From contig NC_063447.1 in assembly GCF_020379485.1 (NCBI RefSeq), positions 54,797,452 through 54,861,451 on the forward strand: a stretch of DNA of 64,000 nt, in the 5' to 3' direction. Under the pieces are notes generated by a model, which saw nothing but the letters and a program-made list of their open reading frames with translations, searched no databases and was not told the DNA's origin. The position numbers were made by a program, and so were the translations under genes. The DNA is from Brassica napus (Eukaryota > Streptophyta > Magnoliopsida > Brassicales > Brassicaceae). Positions 32,866 to 42,408 of the stretch are shown here, piece after piece. Position 1 is the stretch's first letter, and every line of letters starts with the position of its first letter.

Positions 32866-34313
32866 CTACTCCTCGTCTCCTGCTCCAGATGTTCCTGCAT
32901 CGTTGGGTCTCTTGGACCTCTTTCTTACCCTGTGTGTACCACTCGAACCCGAACCAGAGGTGGATGGAGAGTTGTCCCGATGAACTACATCATCCTTTTG
33001 GCAACGACACGGCCTGATACGTGAAATGGCAGCCCAGATCTTGTGTAGCATGTCGTTGTTTGTCTTTATGCTCTGATCTCTCCAATGTTGTTGCTGGCGC
33101 GAAGTGGCGTTCGGTGGAAGCTCTTGCAGCTTGTACTGGCTGGAGTCTGATGGGAGTAGCTGATGGGGTTGTGAATCATCTGGAATGGCTTGTGCAGCCT
33201 CATCTTCTCCTTCTTCATCAACCACGCCCTTGCCTTTGGTCTGATATTTTGGCGTGAAGAAGGATGGCTTGTCTACTAGTGCGGTAGCAGGGGGTAGGAA
33301 CTCAACTGCAGCCTCTGAAAGTAGAGAAGTGAGACCGATCTGAGGTAGGTGGCAGTAGAGTGTTTTCTTCGCTCGGTCCTGGAATACGTAGACGTAAGGA
33401 CCATCCCGATGGATCCTCGAGTGGGGACCAGCTATGAACTCCTTACTTACTAGAGAAATGACATCCAGGTAGTTCCAAGCAATGTTGTTCGATCTGTCCA
33501 GTGCTACCTCTGGTTCTTGCAGTCTACACCCACATGTCTAAGGATCCGAGTAATCACTGCACCAAATCCACATGCATTGCTCTTTTTTTTGGTTACTTTC
33601 CCCTTGTATCCTGCTAAGTTTGCGGCCAGCACCGCTCCCATGTTGAAGGCAGTAGCAGGTGGGAATGTAGAGTTTCCAAATGCCGGTAGCAAATGCCTCA
33701 CACCTTGGTACAGGAGGCACAACTCCCATTGCGTGACTGATGCGGCTGTGGTTGTCCCGTATAGCAATGAGCCAATGAGGCGTGTGGCATATCTCAGTAC
33801 TGGGCTCCGGATAAGTGACTCCTTTGCCTGAGAAGATCTATAAACCCCTGTGCCAATCGTTTCCCAGAAGTTCAACAGCTCTGAAGTCCAATAAAGACCA
33901 GATGTCCTCTCCCCTGCACTCAATCCAAATAGTCCGCAGAGGTCTGTGAAAGATACCTCATAGTATACTTTCTGCACTACGAATGCCAGAAAACCTTCCT
34001 GATGGCTATCATCGGGACGGGTGACGTATGCGGATGCTATGAACTGGCGTACCAACTCCGGATAAGTGGGTTCGTTGAGGTTGCATAGTTGGCCTAGACC
34101 CATGTTCTGGAACAGTCCTTCAATGTCTGCTTGGATTCCCAATATTGTCATCGTCTCAGGACATGCTAGTTGTGTAGCCGGAACGGCTACCTTCTTCATG
34201 TTGTTGTAGTGGGTGGTATCAGACTTATCCCACTTCTTTGGCCTTTGCTTCTCTCGCTGAGACGAACCCTCTTCTTGTGTGTTCTTCTTTGCTGACATTT
34301 TCGTGCGCTTCAT
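32866..34313 (-). CDS. Athila ORF1-like gene carried in the CACTA element
   Basis: The first 269 residues (34313-33504) start MKRTKMSAKKN, a basic N-terminus, and hold the ATHILA ORF-1 family core: LGIQADIEGLFQNMGL, YPELVRQFIAS, YYEVSFTDLCGLFGL and SPVLRYATRLIGSLLYG. Near 33537 the frame changes: the next frame reads LQEPEVALDRSNNIAWNY and continues through KYQTKGKGVVDEEGEDE to the stop at 32866, ending in an acidic then basic, Ser-rich tail. A one-base loss explains this better than an intron. The role of this family is unknown, as it lacks catalytic motifs. It is convergent with tnp2 and divergent from the downstream Ptta gene. Confidence 0.75.
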
Positions 34314-34820
34314 TCTCTACAAAATAGAATCATTGCTCTCAACATGGTTATAATCAATTAAGAACTCAAAGCAACATGAAAATGAAAAGCGAAATCGAGT
34401 TGTGATAAAAAAAAACCAAATTGAAAAAAATTCTCAATCCCTAAATCATCTCAAATCCTGTTCCAAACTCGTTGATCACAGACAATTGTGTTCTATTCCA
34501 TGTTTAAACATCTGTTTCATGCATATTTGATCAAGGAATCAACACGGAAATAAGAAATTCACAAAACCCAAAAAATTGCTCAAGAACACGATTTCAGAAT
34601 GTGGAGATTCGCGGAGTATACCTGTCTTAGGGTGAAGACGAGTGTAGGAATCAGGTAGAGCTCGAAAAATCAAGTGGAATGGAGCCCAAAATTGTTCAAA
34701 TCGGATGATTATAGAGAGAGAAAGGGGGGGGGCGAATTATAGGGGAAATCGGAGGGGATGAGAGTTCTAAGGTTTAGATCCAGAAAAGGTCAGGTTTTGC
34801 CTTATAATTCTGTTTCCAAA

Positions 34821-35435
34821 CACGCATCGATCGATGCGTTTTTGTTCTATAACGCATCGATCGATCACAATCTTACGGCCCGGTCCATCTTTGTAATCGA
34901 TCGATTTGTTTTTGTTCAGAAACGCATCGATCGATGCGTTTTTAAAAAAACATACAAGATTTTCCGAGGACATTCCGAGGAAAAATTGAGATTCTCGATC
35001 GATCGATGGGATACTCTCATCGATCGATCACAATCTTACGGCCCGGTCCATCTTTGTAATCGATCGATGCGTTTTTGTTCTATAACGCATCGATCGATGC
35101 GTTTTTAAAAAAACATACAAGATTTTCCGAGGACATTCCGAGGAACAATTGAGATTCTCGATCGATCGATGGGATACTCTCATCGATCGATCACAATCTT
35201 ACGGCCCGGTCCATCTTTGTAATCGATCGATTTGTTTTTGTTCAAAAACGCATCGATCGATGCGTTTTTAAAAAAACATACAAGATTTTCCGAGGACATT
35301 CCGAGGAACAATTGAGATTCTCGATCGATCGATGGGATTCTCTCATCGATCGATCACAATCTTACGGCCCGGTCCATCTTTGTAATCGATCGATTTGTTT
35401 TTGTTCAAAAACGCATCGATCGATGCGTTTATTTA
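34821..35435. repeat. 163-bp tandem array with ATCGATCGAT palindromes
   Basis: cacaatcttacggcccggtc occurs at 34866, 35029, 35192 and 35355, exactly 163 bp apart. Each unit holds the perfect 20-bp palindrome AACGCATCGATCGATGCGTT (34921, 35084, 35247, 35410), one or more extra ATCGATCGAT cores, and two TTCCGAGGA-type subterminal motifs. Unit differences are few, so the array expanded recently. Open frames here are by-products. Confidence 0.95.
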
Positions 35436-35464
35436 AAAAAAATTACGTTTTGAAACCCCAAACA

Positions 35465-36050
35465 CTAGTTCCTCGGAATTTCCTCGGAATATTCCGAGGA
35501 AATTCCGAGGAAGAAGAGGGTTTCCTCGGAGTTCCCTCGGAATAATCCGAGGAAATTCCGAGGAAATAGGGTTTTTAAACTGAAAACAACGTTTTGCCGT
35601 TTGAATAACACCTATATAACCCTTATTAAGTGTCTTACGTTCATTATGAAGTCAAAAATTTGTTCCTTACCGTATAATTAACACTTTTCCGATTGTATGA
35701 ACGAAATCTCGCAACATAAGACAAACACTTATACCTTTTAATGAACGGTAAAGGGAATACTTTCAATTAGTTTTGAAATTTTTTATTTCATGGTTTATGC
35801 TCATCTATACAAAGAATCCTCAATGGTATGCATTACAATTGTATAAGAAATGAAATACGGCAAAAAAAATTGATGTTTTGAAACCCCAAACACTAGTTCC
35901 TCGGTATTTCCTCGGAATATTCCGAGGAAATTCCGACGGATATTTTACTATCCGTCGGAATTTCCTCGGAATATTTTCATTTTACCGGGCAAATATTTCG
36001 CGAAAATTGAAATTAGAATTCCGACGGAATTCCGACGGATAATATCCGTC
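35465..36050. repeat. Internal CACTA repeat clusters (TTCCGAGGAA type)
   Basis: Two clusters, 35469-35570 and 35895-36050, of TTCCTCGGAA / TTCCGAGGAA and TTCCGACGGA words identical in type to those at the element ends. They immediately precede the second gene and may serve its promoter. Confidence 0.75.
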
Positions 36051-36194
36051 GGACCCTAGGTTTTATAACCACGAGCCACTTCTTCTTCCCCATTTCTTTC
36101 TTCTTCCTCTGCGCAAATCCTCTCTTCTCTCCGGCGATTTCCCCCTGAAATCCGACGATATCTCCGGCGATCTCCCTCTTCTCTTACACAAATC

Positions 36195-38384
36195 ATGTAA
36201 GGACCCTATCCCACTCTCTTAGGTTCTATTTGTTAGGTTTTTGTGTGGTTTTGATAGATTTTTTTAGGGTGATTGGTTAGGATTGTGATTTGGTTGTATA
36301 ATAGGTTTAGAATTGTGATTTGGTTGAATGATTTGTTTTGTTGAATTGATTTAGAATTTTTTTATAATTTTTTTTTTCTATTTATAAAATCGATTTTTGT
36401 ATTTTACAAAACGATTTTTCTATATAAATTCGATTTTTTGGACTTTACAAAAAAAAAAATTTCTATATAAATTCGATTTTTTGGATTTTACAAAACATTT
36501 TAAATATCTATAAAACTTTTTTTGTGATTAAAAACTATTATTTGGGATTTAAAAATATTTTTAATATATATATATTATTAAAACTATTTTTTTGTAATTA
36601 TTAAACTATTTTTATTTATTACAACTATTTTTTGTTTATTAGAACTATTTTTATATATTTATTAAAAAATTTAAATATATATAAATCTTTTTTGTGATTA
36701 AATTATTTGGGAATTTTTTTTTTATAAAAAAAATTAATTTATATATTTCTGTATTTATTAAATATATTTTTTAAATTTACAGGTCTCATGATGATCAGAC
36801 CCGGCCTCGACAGCGTCGTGGTCGTGGTGGTACGGGGAGCCAGTCTCGGGATTCCAGCCATTTTCAGGATTCCCCTTCGCCCCACAGCTCCAACCATACA
36901 TCTCCCTCTGCTGCACCCGCTCCTGCTCCTCTCGCTCCCGCTGCTGCATCCGCTCCTGTTCCTCCGGGTCCTCCGGGAGTGATGCGTGTTGCGGAGTTGG
37001 TTCAACAGCCCGGTCGTGACCATCTTCCGTATCTCACTCCGTATCCACATGGACGGGGTCAAACATGGTAATTAAACATTTTTTTTCTTTAAATTTGGAT
37101 TCATTATTAACCGTTTGTTCTTTTAATAAGGTTCAACCGATCCGGGAACGGGATCAGCGCATGGATCAACCGTATGATGTACTCGGCCCTCGACAGTGGA
37201 CATCCGACTTTCACTCACTTCCCAACCGACAAGCAGGTTCTGTGGTTTCGTCAGTTTGCGGTAAGTATTCTAATTTTTTACTTATATTTTTAATCTTTAA
37301 TATAAATTTTCTACTAATTGTGTTTTTTTTTCAGCAAGAGTTCAACTGGAATTCCGATGAGACGCTCTTTATCTATCACCACTTCGTCCATAAAGTAATG
37401 GACAACTATGGGAAGCAGATCCACGAGTGGAAGAAGAAGTGGGAAATCAATAAGGTTCGATTTAATTTATTAAACCATTTTTTAATTTATTAAACTATTT
37501 TTTAATTTATTAAATTTTTCTTTTTTTTTTATTAAAAGGTCCCAAAGTCGATGAACGACACGGTCTGGAAGGAGTTGTGTGCGCATTGGGATAAGGAAGA
37601 GACGAAAGAAACTTCTTCCACCAACTCCACCAACCGCAAGAGCGACCGTAAAGGGAAGGGCATCTACAAGCATAACTTGGGTGCTCAATCTATTGCCACT
37701 CTCGGAGATCGCATGGTAAGTTCAACCGCTTTTTCTTCAATTATTTGAGTTTCAGAATTTAAATTTATTGTGCATTTCTTCTAATTTCTAATGTTTCTTT
37801 AATTTATGTTTTTTTTCAAGGCGGAAGAAAATGATGGCGAGCCGGTTGATGATCTCGCCCTAATGAGGAGGGCGTATACCAACAAGAAGACCGGCCAGAT
37901 TGATGACGGTCTTGTGAGGGACGTGGTCGACCTGGTCCAAACTCAGGTGGTAGACGAAGTGTCTCAGCTTCAAACCGAGGATGACGCTTCGACGGCTTCG
38001 ACCAACTTGTCCCGGTTTCGAATCAACGAAATCGTTGAATCCGTAAGTTCTTTGTTTTTAAAGTTCAATTCATTTATTTCTTGGTTTAAATTTCTAAATT
38101 TGGCTTTTTTCTATTCAGTCGGTTCCAAAGAAGAAGGGACGTTTGGTCGGTTTGGGTCGTCGCACCCGGTCGGTTCCCCTTCTTCTGCACCACCGCCCTT
38201 TGTTGATCCAGAAGTACTTACGGCCCAGTTGAAGGACAAAGATGATCGTATATCTTTGTTAGAGACCCAGATGGCGGCTCAACAGGCGGGCTATGAGGCA
38301 CAGAGGAGGCTGAACCAGCAAATGATGGAGATGATGCAGAGGATGTACCCGAACGAGGTGTTCCCGGACGTGCCAGACCCGTAG
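36195..38384 (+). pseudogene. Ptta/En-Spm type CACTA second gene, one frameshift
   Basis: Exons ending 36196, then 36783-37067, 37131-37260, 37335-37454, 37539-37715, 37821-38042 and 38119-38384, all GT-AG. The first exon contributes only AT of the start codon, the G comes after a 586-bp intron. The N-terminus is Arg/Gly- then Ser/Pro/Ala-rich. The core has WINRMMYSALDSGHPTF, FRQFAQEFNW and HEWKKKWEINKVPKSM, as in plant transposase Ptta/En-Spm (Transposase_24) proteins. The tail is a Gln/Met-rich coiled coil (LKDKDDRISLLETQMAAQQ). In the last exon the expected frame is lost near 38176 and regained by one missing base. In En/Spm the second protein (TNPA) binds subterminal repeats; that role is inferred here. 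Confidence 0.8.
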
Positions 38385-38534
38385 TTTTTTTTTTTCCACA
38401 AACTCGGAATGTTTTATTTTTATTTGTGAAACTTTGAATATTAATTAATATGATTTCAATTTTACTTTTAATTTCATATTTTCGAATTTAAATTTCAGAA
38501 ATTTTATTTTTTTTAAAAAATTAATATTTTTTAC

Positions 38535-39086
38535 ATTCCGAGGAAATTAATTATATTTTTCACTTGATCGATCGATGCGTTTTTGTTCAAAAACGCATCG
38601 ATCGATGCGTTTTTTAAAAAACGTTCGGGCTATACCGAGGGACAGGTTCCTCTGTTTATTCTGAGGAACTTTTCCCTCGGTATATTCCGAGGGACATATC
38701 CCTCGGAAAATTCCGAGGGAGCCGTCCCTCGGTATATACCGAAGGAAAAGTTCCTCGGAATAAACCGAGGAAAATGTCCGTCGGTATACTCCTATCGATC
38801 GATGTATATATGTCCAAACACGCATCGATCGATGAACTTCCGAGAAATTATACCGACGAAGTTCTCCCTCTGTATATTCCGAGGACATTTCCGACAAACT
38901 AGTGATCCTCGGAATTTCCTCGGAAATTTATTTCCTCGGAATTCCGACGGAAATTTCCGAGGAAAAAATAAATTCTGAGGAATTATTTCCGACGACGTGT
39001 TTCGTCGGTATGTCGTCGGAATAACGATATTCCGACGAAATTCCGACGATTTTTTTCCTCAGAATCCTTGATGTTTTCTTGTAGTG
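38535..39086. repeat. CACTA right subterminal repeats
   Basis: Over 20 copies of TTCCGAGG / CCTCGGAA / TTCCGACGA variants in both orientations, with one more 20-bp AACGCATCGATCGATGCGTT palindrome at 38592. They mirror the left end. Confidence 0.85.
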
Positions 39087-39298
39087 TTTAGGGTTTAGTG
39101 TTTTGCTGGTTATTTTTTTTTGTAATTACTACTATTTTTTATTTATTTTTTTTTATCTTTTTATTTTAAAAACATAATATAATTTTACAATATTTTGTTT
39201 TTTTATATAAAAGATATCGAATATTAAATAAAACAATTTTATTGGTTGGTGAACTTAAATGTTATATGGGGTGAATCAATGGATAAGTCTTCCGAGAA

Positions 39299-39875
39299 TA
39301 CAAAAGTTTTAAATATTTGCTTAAGATACGTTGGACTAAAATACCTTGTGTAACACCTCCCAAGGTTTAGAACTATAAAGAACACATCTACAATTGTAAA
39401 AAAGTTTGTAGATATTACAAAAACTTAAAACACTGTTTTAGATTCTCAAGGTTAGGCGAACATGTATATATTTTAACTAGCAAATATTTCATAAGTTAAT
39501 TGCGCATGAGTTATTTAATCCAAACGTTTAAAATTATTATTAACTTATACGAACGGAAAGATTATAAGTATGCAAGAGATGACTGTATGAATTCAGTTAA
39601 TTTGAAGATAACATGTAATGCATAGCAACTAATTATGTACCTCCATATTATATACACCTATATATATATATGCAACTACCAATTGTTTAGCTATGTTCAA
39701 AAAAAAAAAAAATGTTTAGCTACTGACATGGCCACTATTGTGAGTAAAGGGCTTGTTAATTATATTTAATCAGTGTAACTACATATATTATGCATATATA
39801 TATATAATTCGTAGGTGTCTTAACGAATAGTGGCCACTATGCATTATATTGTATCTTGTTTATCGTCCAGTTTAT
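39299..39875. other. Upstream region of the CLE7-like gene
   Basis: AT-rich, with short TA runs near 39660 and 39800. No transposon end is seen in it, so it is probably the gene's own promoter region. The foldback/CACTA block ends only about 690 bp before the ATG. Confidence 0.5.
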
Positions 39876-39884
39876 TTATATATA
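39876..39884 (+). promoter_or_regulatory. TATA box of the CLE7-like gene
   Basis: TTATATATA/TATATATAG about 105 bp upstream of the ATG at 39987, in a stretch otherwise switching to pyrimidine-rich leader sequence. Confidence 0.6.
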
Positions 39885-39986
39885 GACTCACTTAACGCTT
39901 CCTCTTTAGTCGTATCTTCCACTGTCCCCTCCCCAGCCTCCTACTACTAATCTTTCCTAATTTCATTCGACCTAAAATCCCTCACT

Positions 39987-40235
39987 ATGGCTTGTAAGGC
40001 CTTACTATTATTTTTTGTGCTCACATTTCTACTGGTAACTGGAATAGAAGGGAGGATAGTTCGGGTTTCGAACAATAAAGATGCTGAAAGCGAAGATCTT
40101 TTGCAACGGTTAGGATACAATGTTTCCGAACTAAAGCGTCTTGGAGAGATTTCAGCACGAAGTGAAATAAACAGATTTTCTCCAGGAGGGCCAGATCCTC
40201 AACATCACTCCTATCCTTTGTCTTCAAAGCCATGA
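39987..40235 (+). CDS. CLE7: CLE signalling peptide precursor, CLE7-like
   Basis: An 82-residue single-exon prepropeptide. Residues 1-22 are a signal peptide (ALLLFFVLTFLLV), residues 23-62 the variable region with YNVSELKRLGE, and residues 63-74 the CLE motif RFSPGGPDPQHH, followed by an 8-residue extension SYPLSSKP. The Phe at motif position 2 and Gln at 10 distinguish CLE7 from CLE5/CLE6 (Val at position 2). The secreted, processed peptide is expected to signal through CLV1-type receptor kinases; CLE7 belongs to the nitrogen-responsive root CLE group in Arabidopsis. The frame is intact. It has the same orientation as the CLE4-like gene 31 kb upstream, and both are single-exon. Confidence 0.93.
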   Translation: MACKALLLFFVLTFLLVTGIEGRIVRVSNNKDAESEDLLQRLGYNVSELKRLGEISARSEINRFSPGGPDPQHHSYPLSSKP

Positions 40236-40736
40236 TTTGAACAGAGTTTGTGTTGCACTCTTGTCATGTATATTATTATTTTCATTATTATCATCTCATG
40301 TCAAATATTGTAGACTTCTAAGGTCACTGTGATGTATAAATTCGTATAATATGTACGATCGAGTGTCTCCTAAAGTGTTCTTGTAATTAAGTTTAAAGGA
40401 TTGTACCCATATTTTTCTTTTCTTGGCATGCGAACGACAATTCCACTATACGCATGCATGCATGCTACTAATGTATCATTAAGTTTTTACTAACATTCGT
40501 TATTGCCATCATCATATAACTAAAATAATCGTTGTATGAAATGGAAGATAATACAATGTTTTAAAATTAAACAAGAATAAAACATTAAATAGCAATGTAA
40601 CACTAATTATTTTTAAAATGTATATTTACATCCTCAAAAGAAAATTAATAAGATACTATCTTTCAACCAATTCATAAAAGATAATATACATGAAACTTGG
40701 AAACCTTAGAATAATATATTATAAGATATCTTGATC
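40236..40736. other. 3' flank of the CLE7-like gene
   Basis: Likely 3' UTR followed by AT-rich intergenic DNA. Nothing else recognised. Confidence 0.45.
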
Positions 40737-40750
40737 AGGTAATCGACCAG

Positions 40751-42395
40751 GTATGACCCATGGAGAGCTCCCCTTCCGTTACTTGGGTGTTCCACTAAAC
40801 TCTAGAAAGTTGTCTCTCCCGAACTGCCAGCTGTTGATCCAGCAAGTCAAATCGCGACTTTCCTCCTGGTCAGTGAAGACTCTCTCTTTTTCGGGTCGGC
40901 TGCTTCTTATAAAGACAGTGATAGCGGGAATCACGACCTTCTGGTACTCTGCCTATATACTCCCTAAAGCCTGCATTAATAAGATCAACTCTTTATGTAA
41001 CCATTTTCTTTGGAAAGGGAGCTTAGAAGGTCATCATACAACTAGAGTAGCCTGGGACACAGTTACTCTAACTACAGAGCAAGGGGGATTGGGAATCAAG
41101 GATCTCCTAACCTGGAACAAAGCGTGTTGCCTACTCCTCATTTGGATGATCTTCTTCGGAGAGGACTCAGTGTGGGTGATCTGGTTTAAAGAAGTAATCC
41201 TCAAAGGCTCATTGCACAACTACTGGACAATTAAGCCAAGCCAATCTCACTCCTGGTTAGTAAACAAATTGATAAAGCTTCGACCTATTATCTTTCCCCT
41301 CATTAAGCTGAGGCTAGAAAATGGAAGATCGGCTTTATTCTGGCATCATAATTGAGCTCCAATGGGTTGCATTACCGCTATCACGTCTTCCTCCAACTCG
41401 AGACTTGGTATTCCGCATAAAGCAACGGTTGCTTCGCTATATCAGAATGGGAACTGGTGTCTGCTACCTGCAAGGTCGGAAGCAACGCTTGAGTTATACA
41501 CTTTCCTTACAACGGTGGAGCTGTCTGAGAATGAAGATGTTTATGAATGGGACCTTCAAGGAACAAATGGAGATAAATATAAAACTGGAGCGGTCTACAC
41601 TTACATCAGAGGAGAAATAGAGATCAAAAGATGGACTAAGATGATTTGGTTTCCTCATGCTATTCCACGCCACTCTTTCCACGCTTGGCTAGTCTATTTG
41701 AATCGTTGTCCAACAAAGGATCGAATGAGAAGCTGGGGTCTTCAGGTGGATCAAACTTGTGTGCTATGCAACATGCACCCAGAGTCTCGCAATCATCTCT
41801 TTTTCGATTGCGCTTTCAACTTTGAACTATGGTCGCGTCTCTCCACTCGGTGTTGCCTCGCTCCTGTCAGTTCGTGGGAGCAAACGGTAGCACAGATGGG
41901 TTCCCTAAGGGGTGGAAAAGCGGTTACATTGATCTCCCTCCTCGTTTGGCAAGCTACTCTCTATTGGATTTGGAATGAACGGAACGGTCGGATCCATGCA
42001 AGGCCTTTCAGAACGGTGGGTGTTATCTATAAGGCGATAGATCACCAGATCAGAAACAAGATCTCGAGTTTCAGAGACACAAGTCCCTCTCTCTCTTCAA
42101 AGATGATGCAACAATGGTTCTCTACGGCTTAACTCTACGCAACTACCGCTTCTCCACATTCACTCCCGTGACTCTCGAAACTTTCCTTCCCCAAACCACT
42201 AGCCACCGCTTTCACTTTCTTCACTGGGCCTTCCATGGGCCACAATCAATTTAGGGCTAGTTCTACTGAGATTCTATTACTATGGGGTTAATTATATTTT
42301 ACTGGGCCTTGCCCTGGAAACACCGCCTAAGGGCCTGTAATATTTTCTTTTTTTTAGCTAATCAAATGAAAGCCATCTTACAAAAAAAAAAAAAA
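40751..42395 (+). mobile_element. LINE (L1-type), 5'-truncated, with TSD
   Basis: A 1645-bp 3' fragment with an A-tail (about 42382-42395). It is flanked by the 13-bp perfect repeat GGTAATCGACCAG at 40738-40750 and 42396-42408. It begins inside ORF2 after the reverse transcriptase core, as expected for incomplete target-primed reverse transcription. Confidence 0.93.
40753..42132 (+). pseudogene. LINE ORF2 C-terminal part (RT thumb and zf-RVT)
   Basis: One frame runs from the element start to TAA at 42130-42132, interrupted only by TGA at 41353-41355, where the family usually has Trp. The first part has GELPFRYLGVPLNSRKL and KTLSFSGRLLLIKTV, the region after the RT active site. The second has the zinc-binding segment (HSFHAWLVYLNRCPTKDRM, CVLCNMHPESRNHLFFDC). 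The catalytic RT core and endonuclease are missing. ATG 40753 is fortuitous, just after the truncation point. Confidence 0.88.
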
Positions 42396-42408
42396 GGTAA
42401 TCGACCAG

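Larger units (their letters stand above)
28511..39086 (+). mobile_element. CACTA (En/Spm) transposon, 10.6 kb
   Basis: It starts CACTACAAGAAAAC and ends TTTTCTTGTAGTG, perfect 13-bp inverted ends, flanked by TTT (28508-28510) and TTT (39087-39089), the 3-bp TSD of CACTA elements. Inside, left to right: subterminal repeats, an intact four-exon tnp2 gene (+), an Athila ORF1-like gene (-), a 163-bp array, subterminal-type repeats, a seven-exon Ptta/En-Spm gene (+), and the right subterminal repeats. The transposase gene looks functional, the second gene has one frameshift. It inserted near the centre of the foldback element. Confidence 0.95.
27177..39289. mobile_element. Mutator-like foldback element with two nested transposons
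   Basis: Long inverted arms flank this whole block. On the left gagttattcttgggttcacc, then cgatatctttta and aacaaaatattgt (27177-27350); on the right the inverse of the same words (about 39110-39289). The inner arms are telomere-like: ctaaatcctaa and taaaccctaaaccc on the left, aggatttagggtttagtgtt across the CACTA junction on the right. The 9-bp TSD is TTCCAAGAA (27168-27176) and TTCCGAGAA (39290-39298). Removing the hAT and CACTA insertions leaves about 650 bp, an almost complete palindrome with no gene. Nine-base TSD and long arms fit a non-autonomous MULE. Confidence 0.82.

Noticed and set aside
34821..35435. CRISPR-like regular array
   Set aside because: Units are 163-bp near-identical tandem copies with no unique spacers, within a plant transposon.
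34758..35545. ORFs up to 116 residues over the ATCGATCGAT array
   Set aside because: They are translations of the 163-bp tandem repeat and its TTCCGAGG motifs; no start or splice context.
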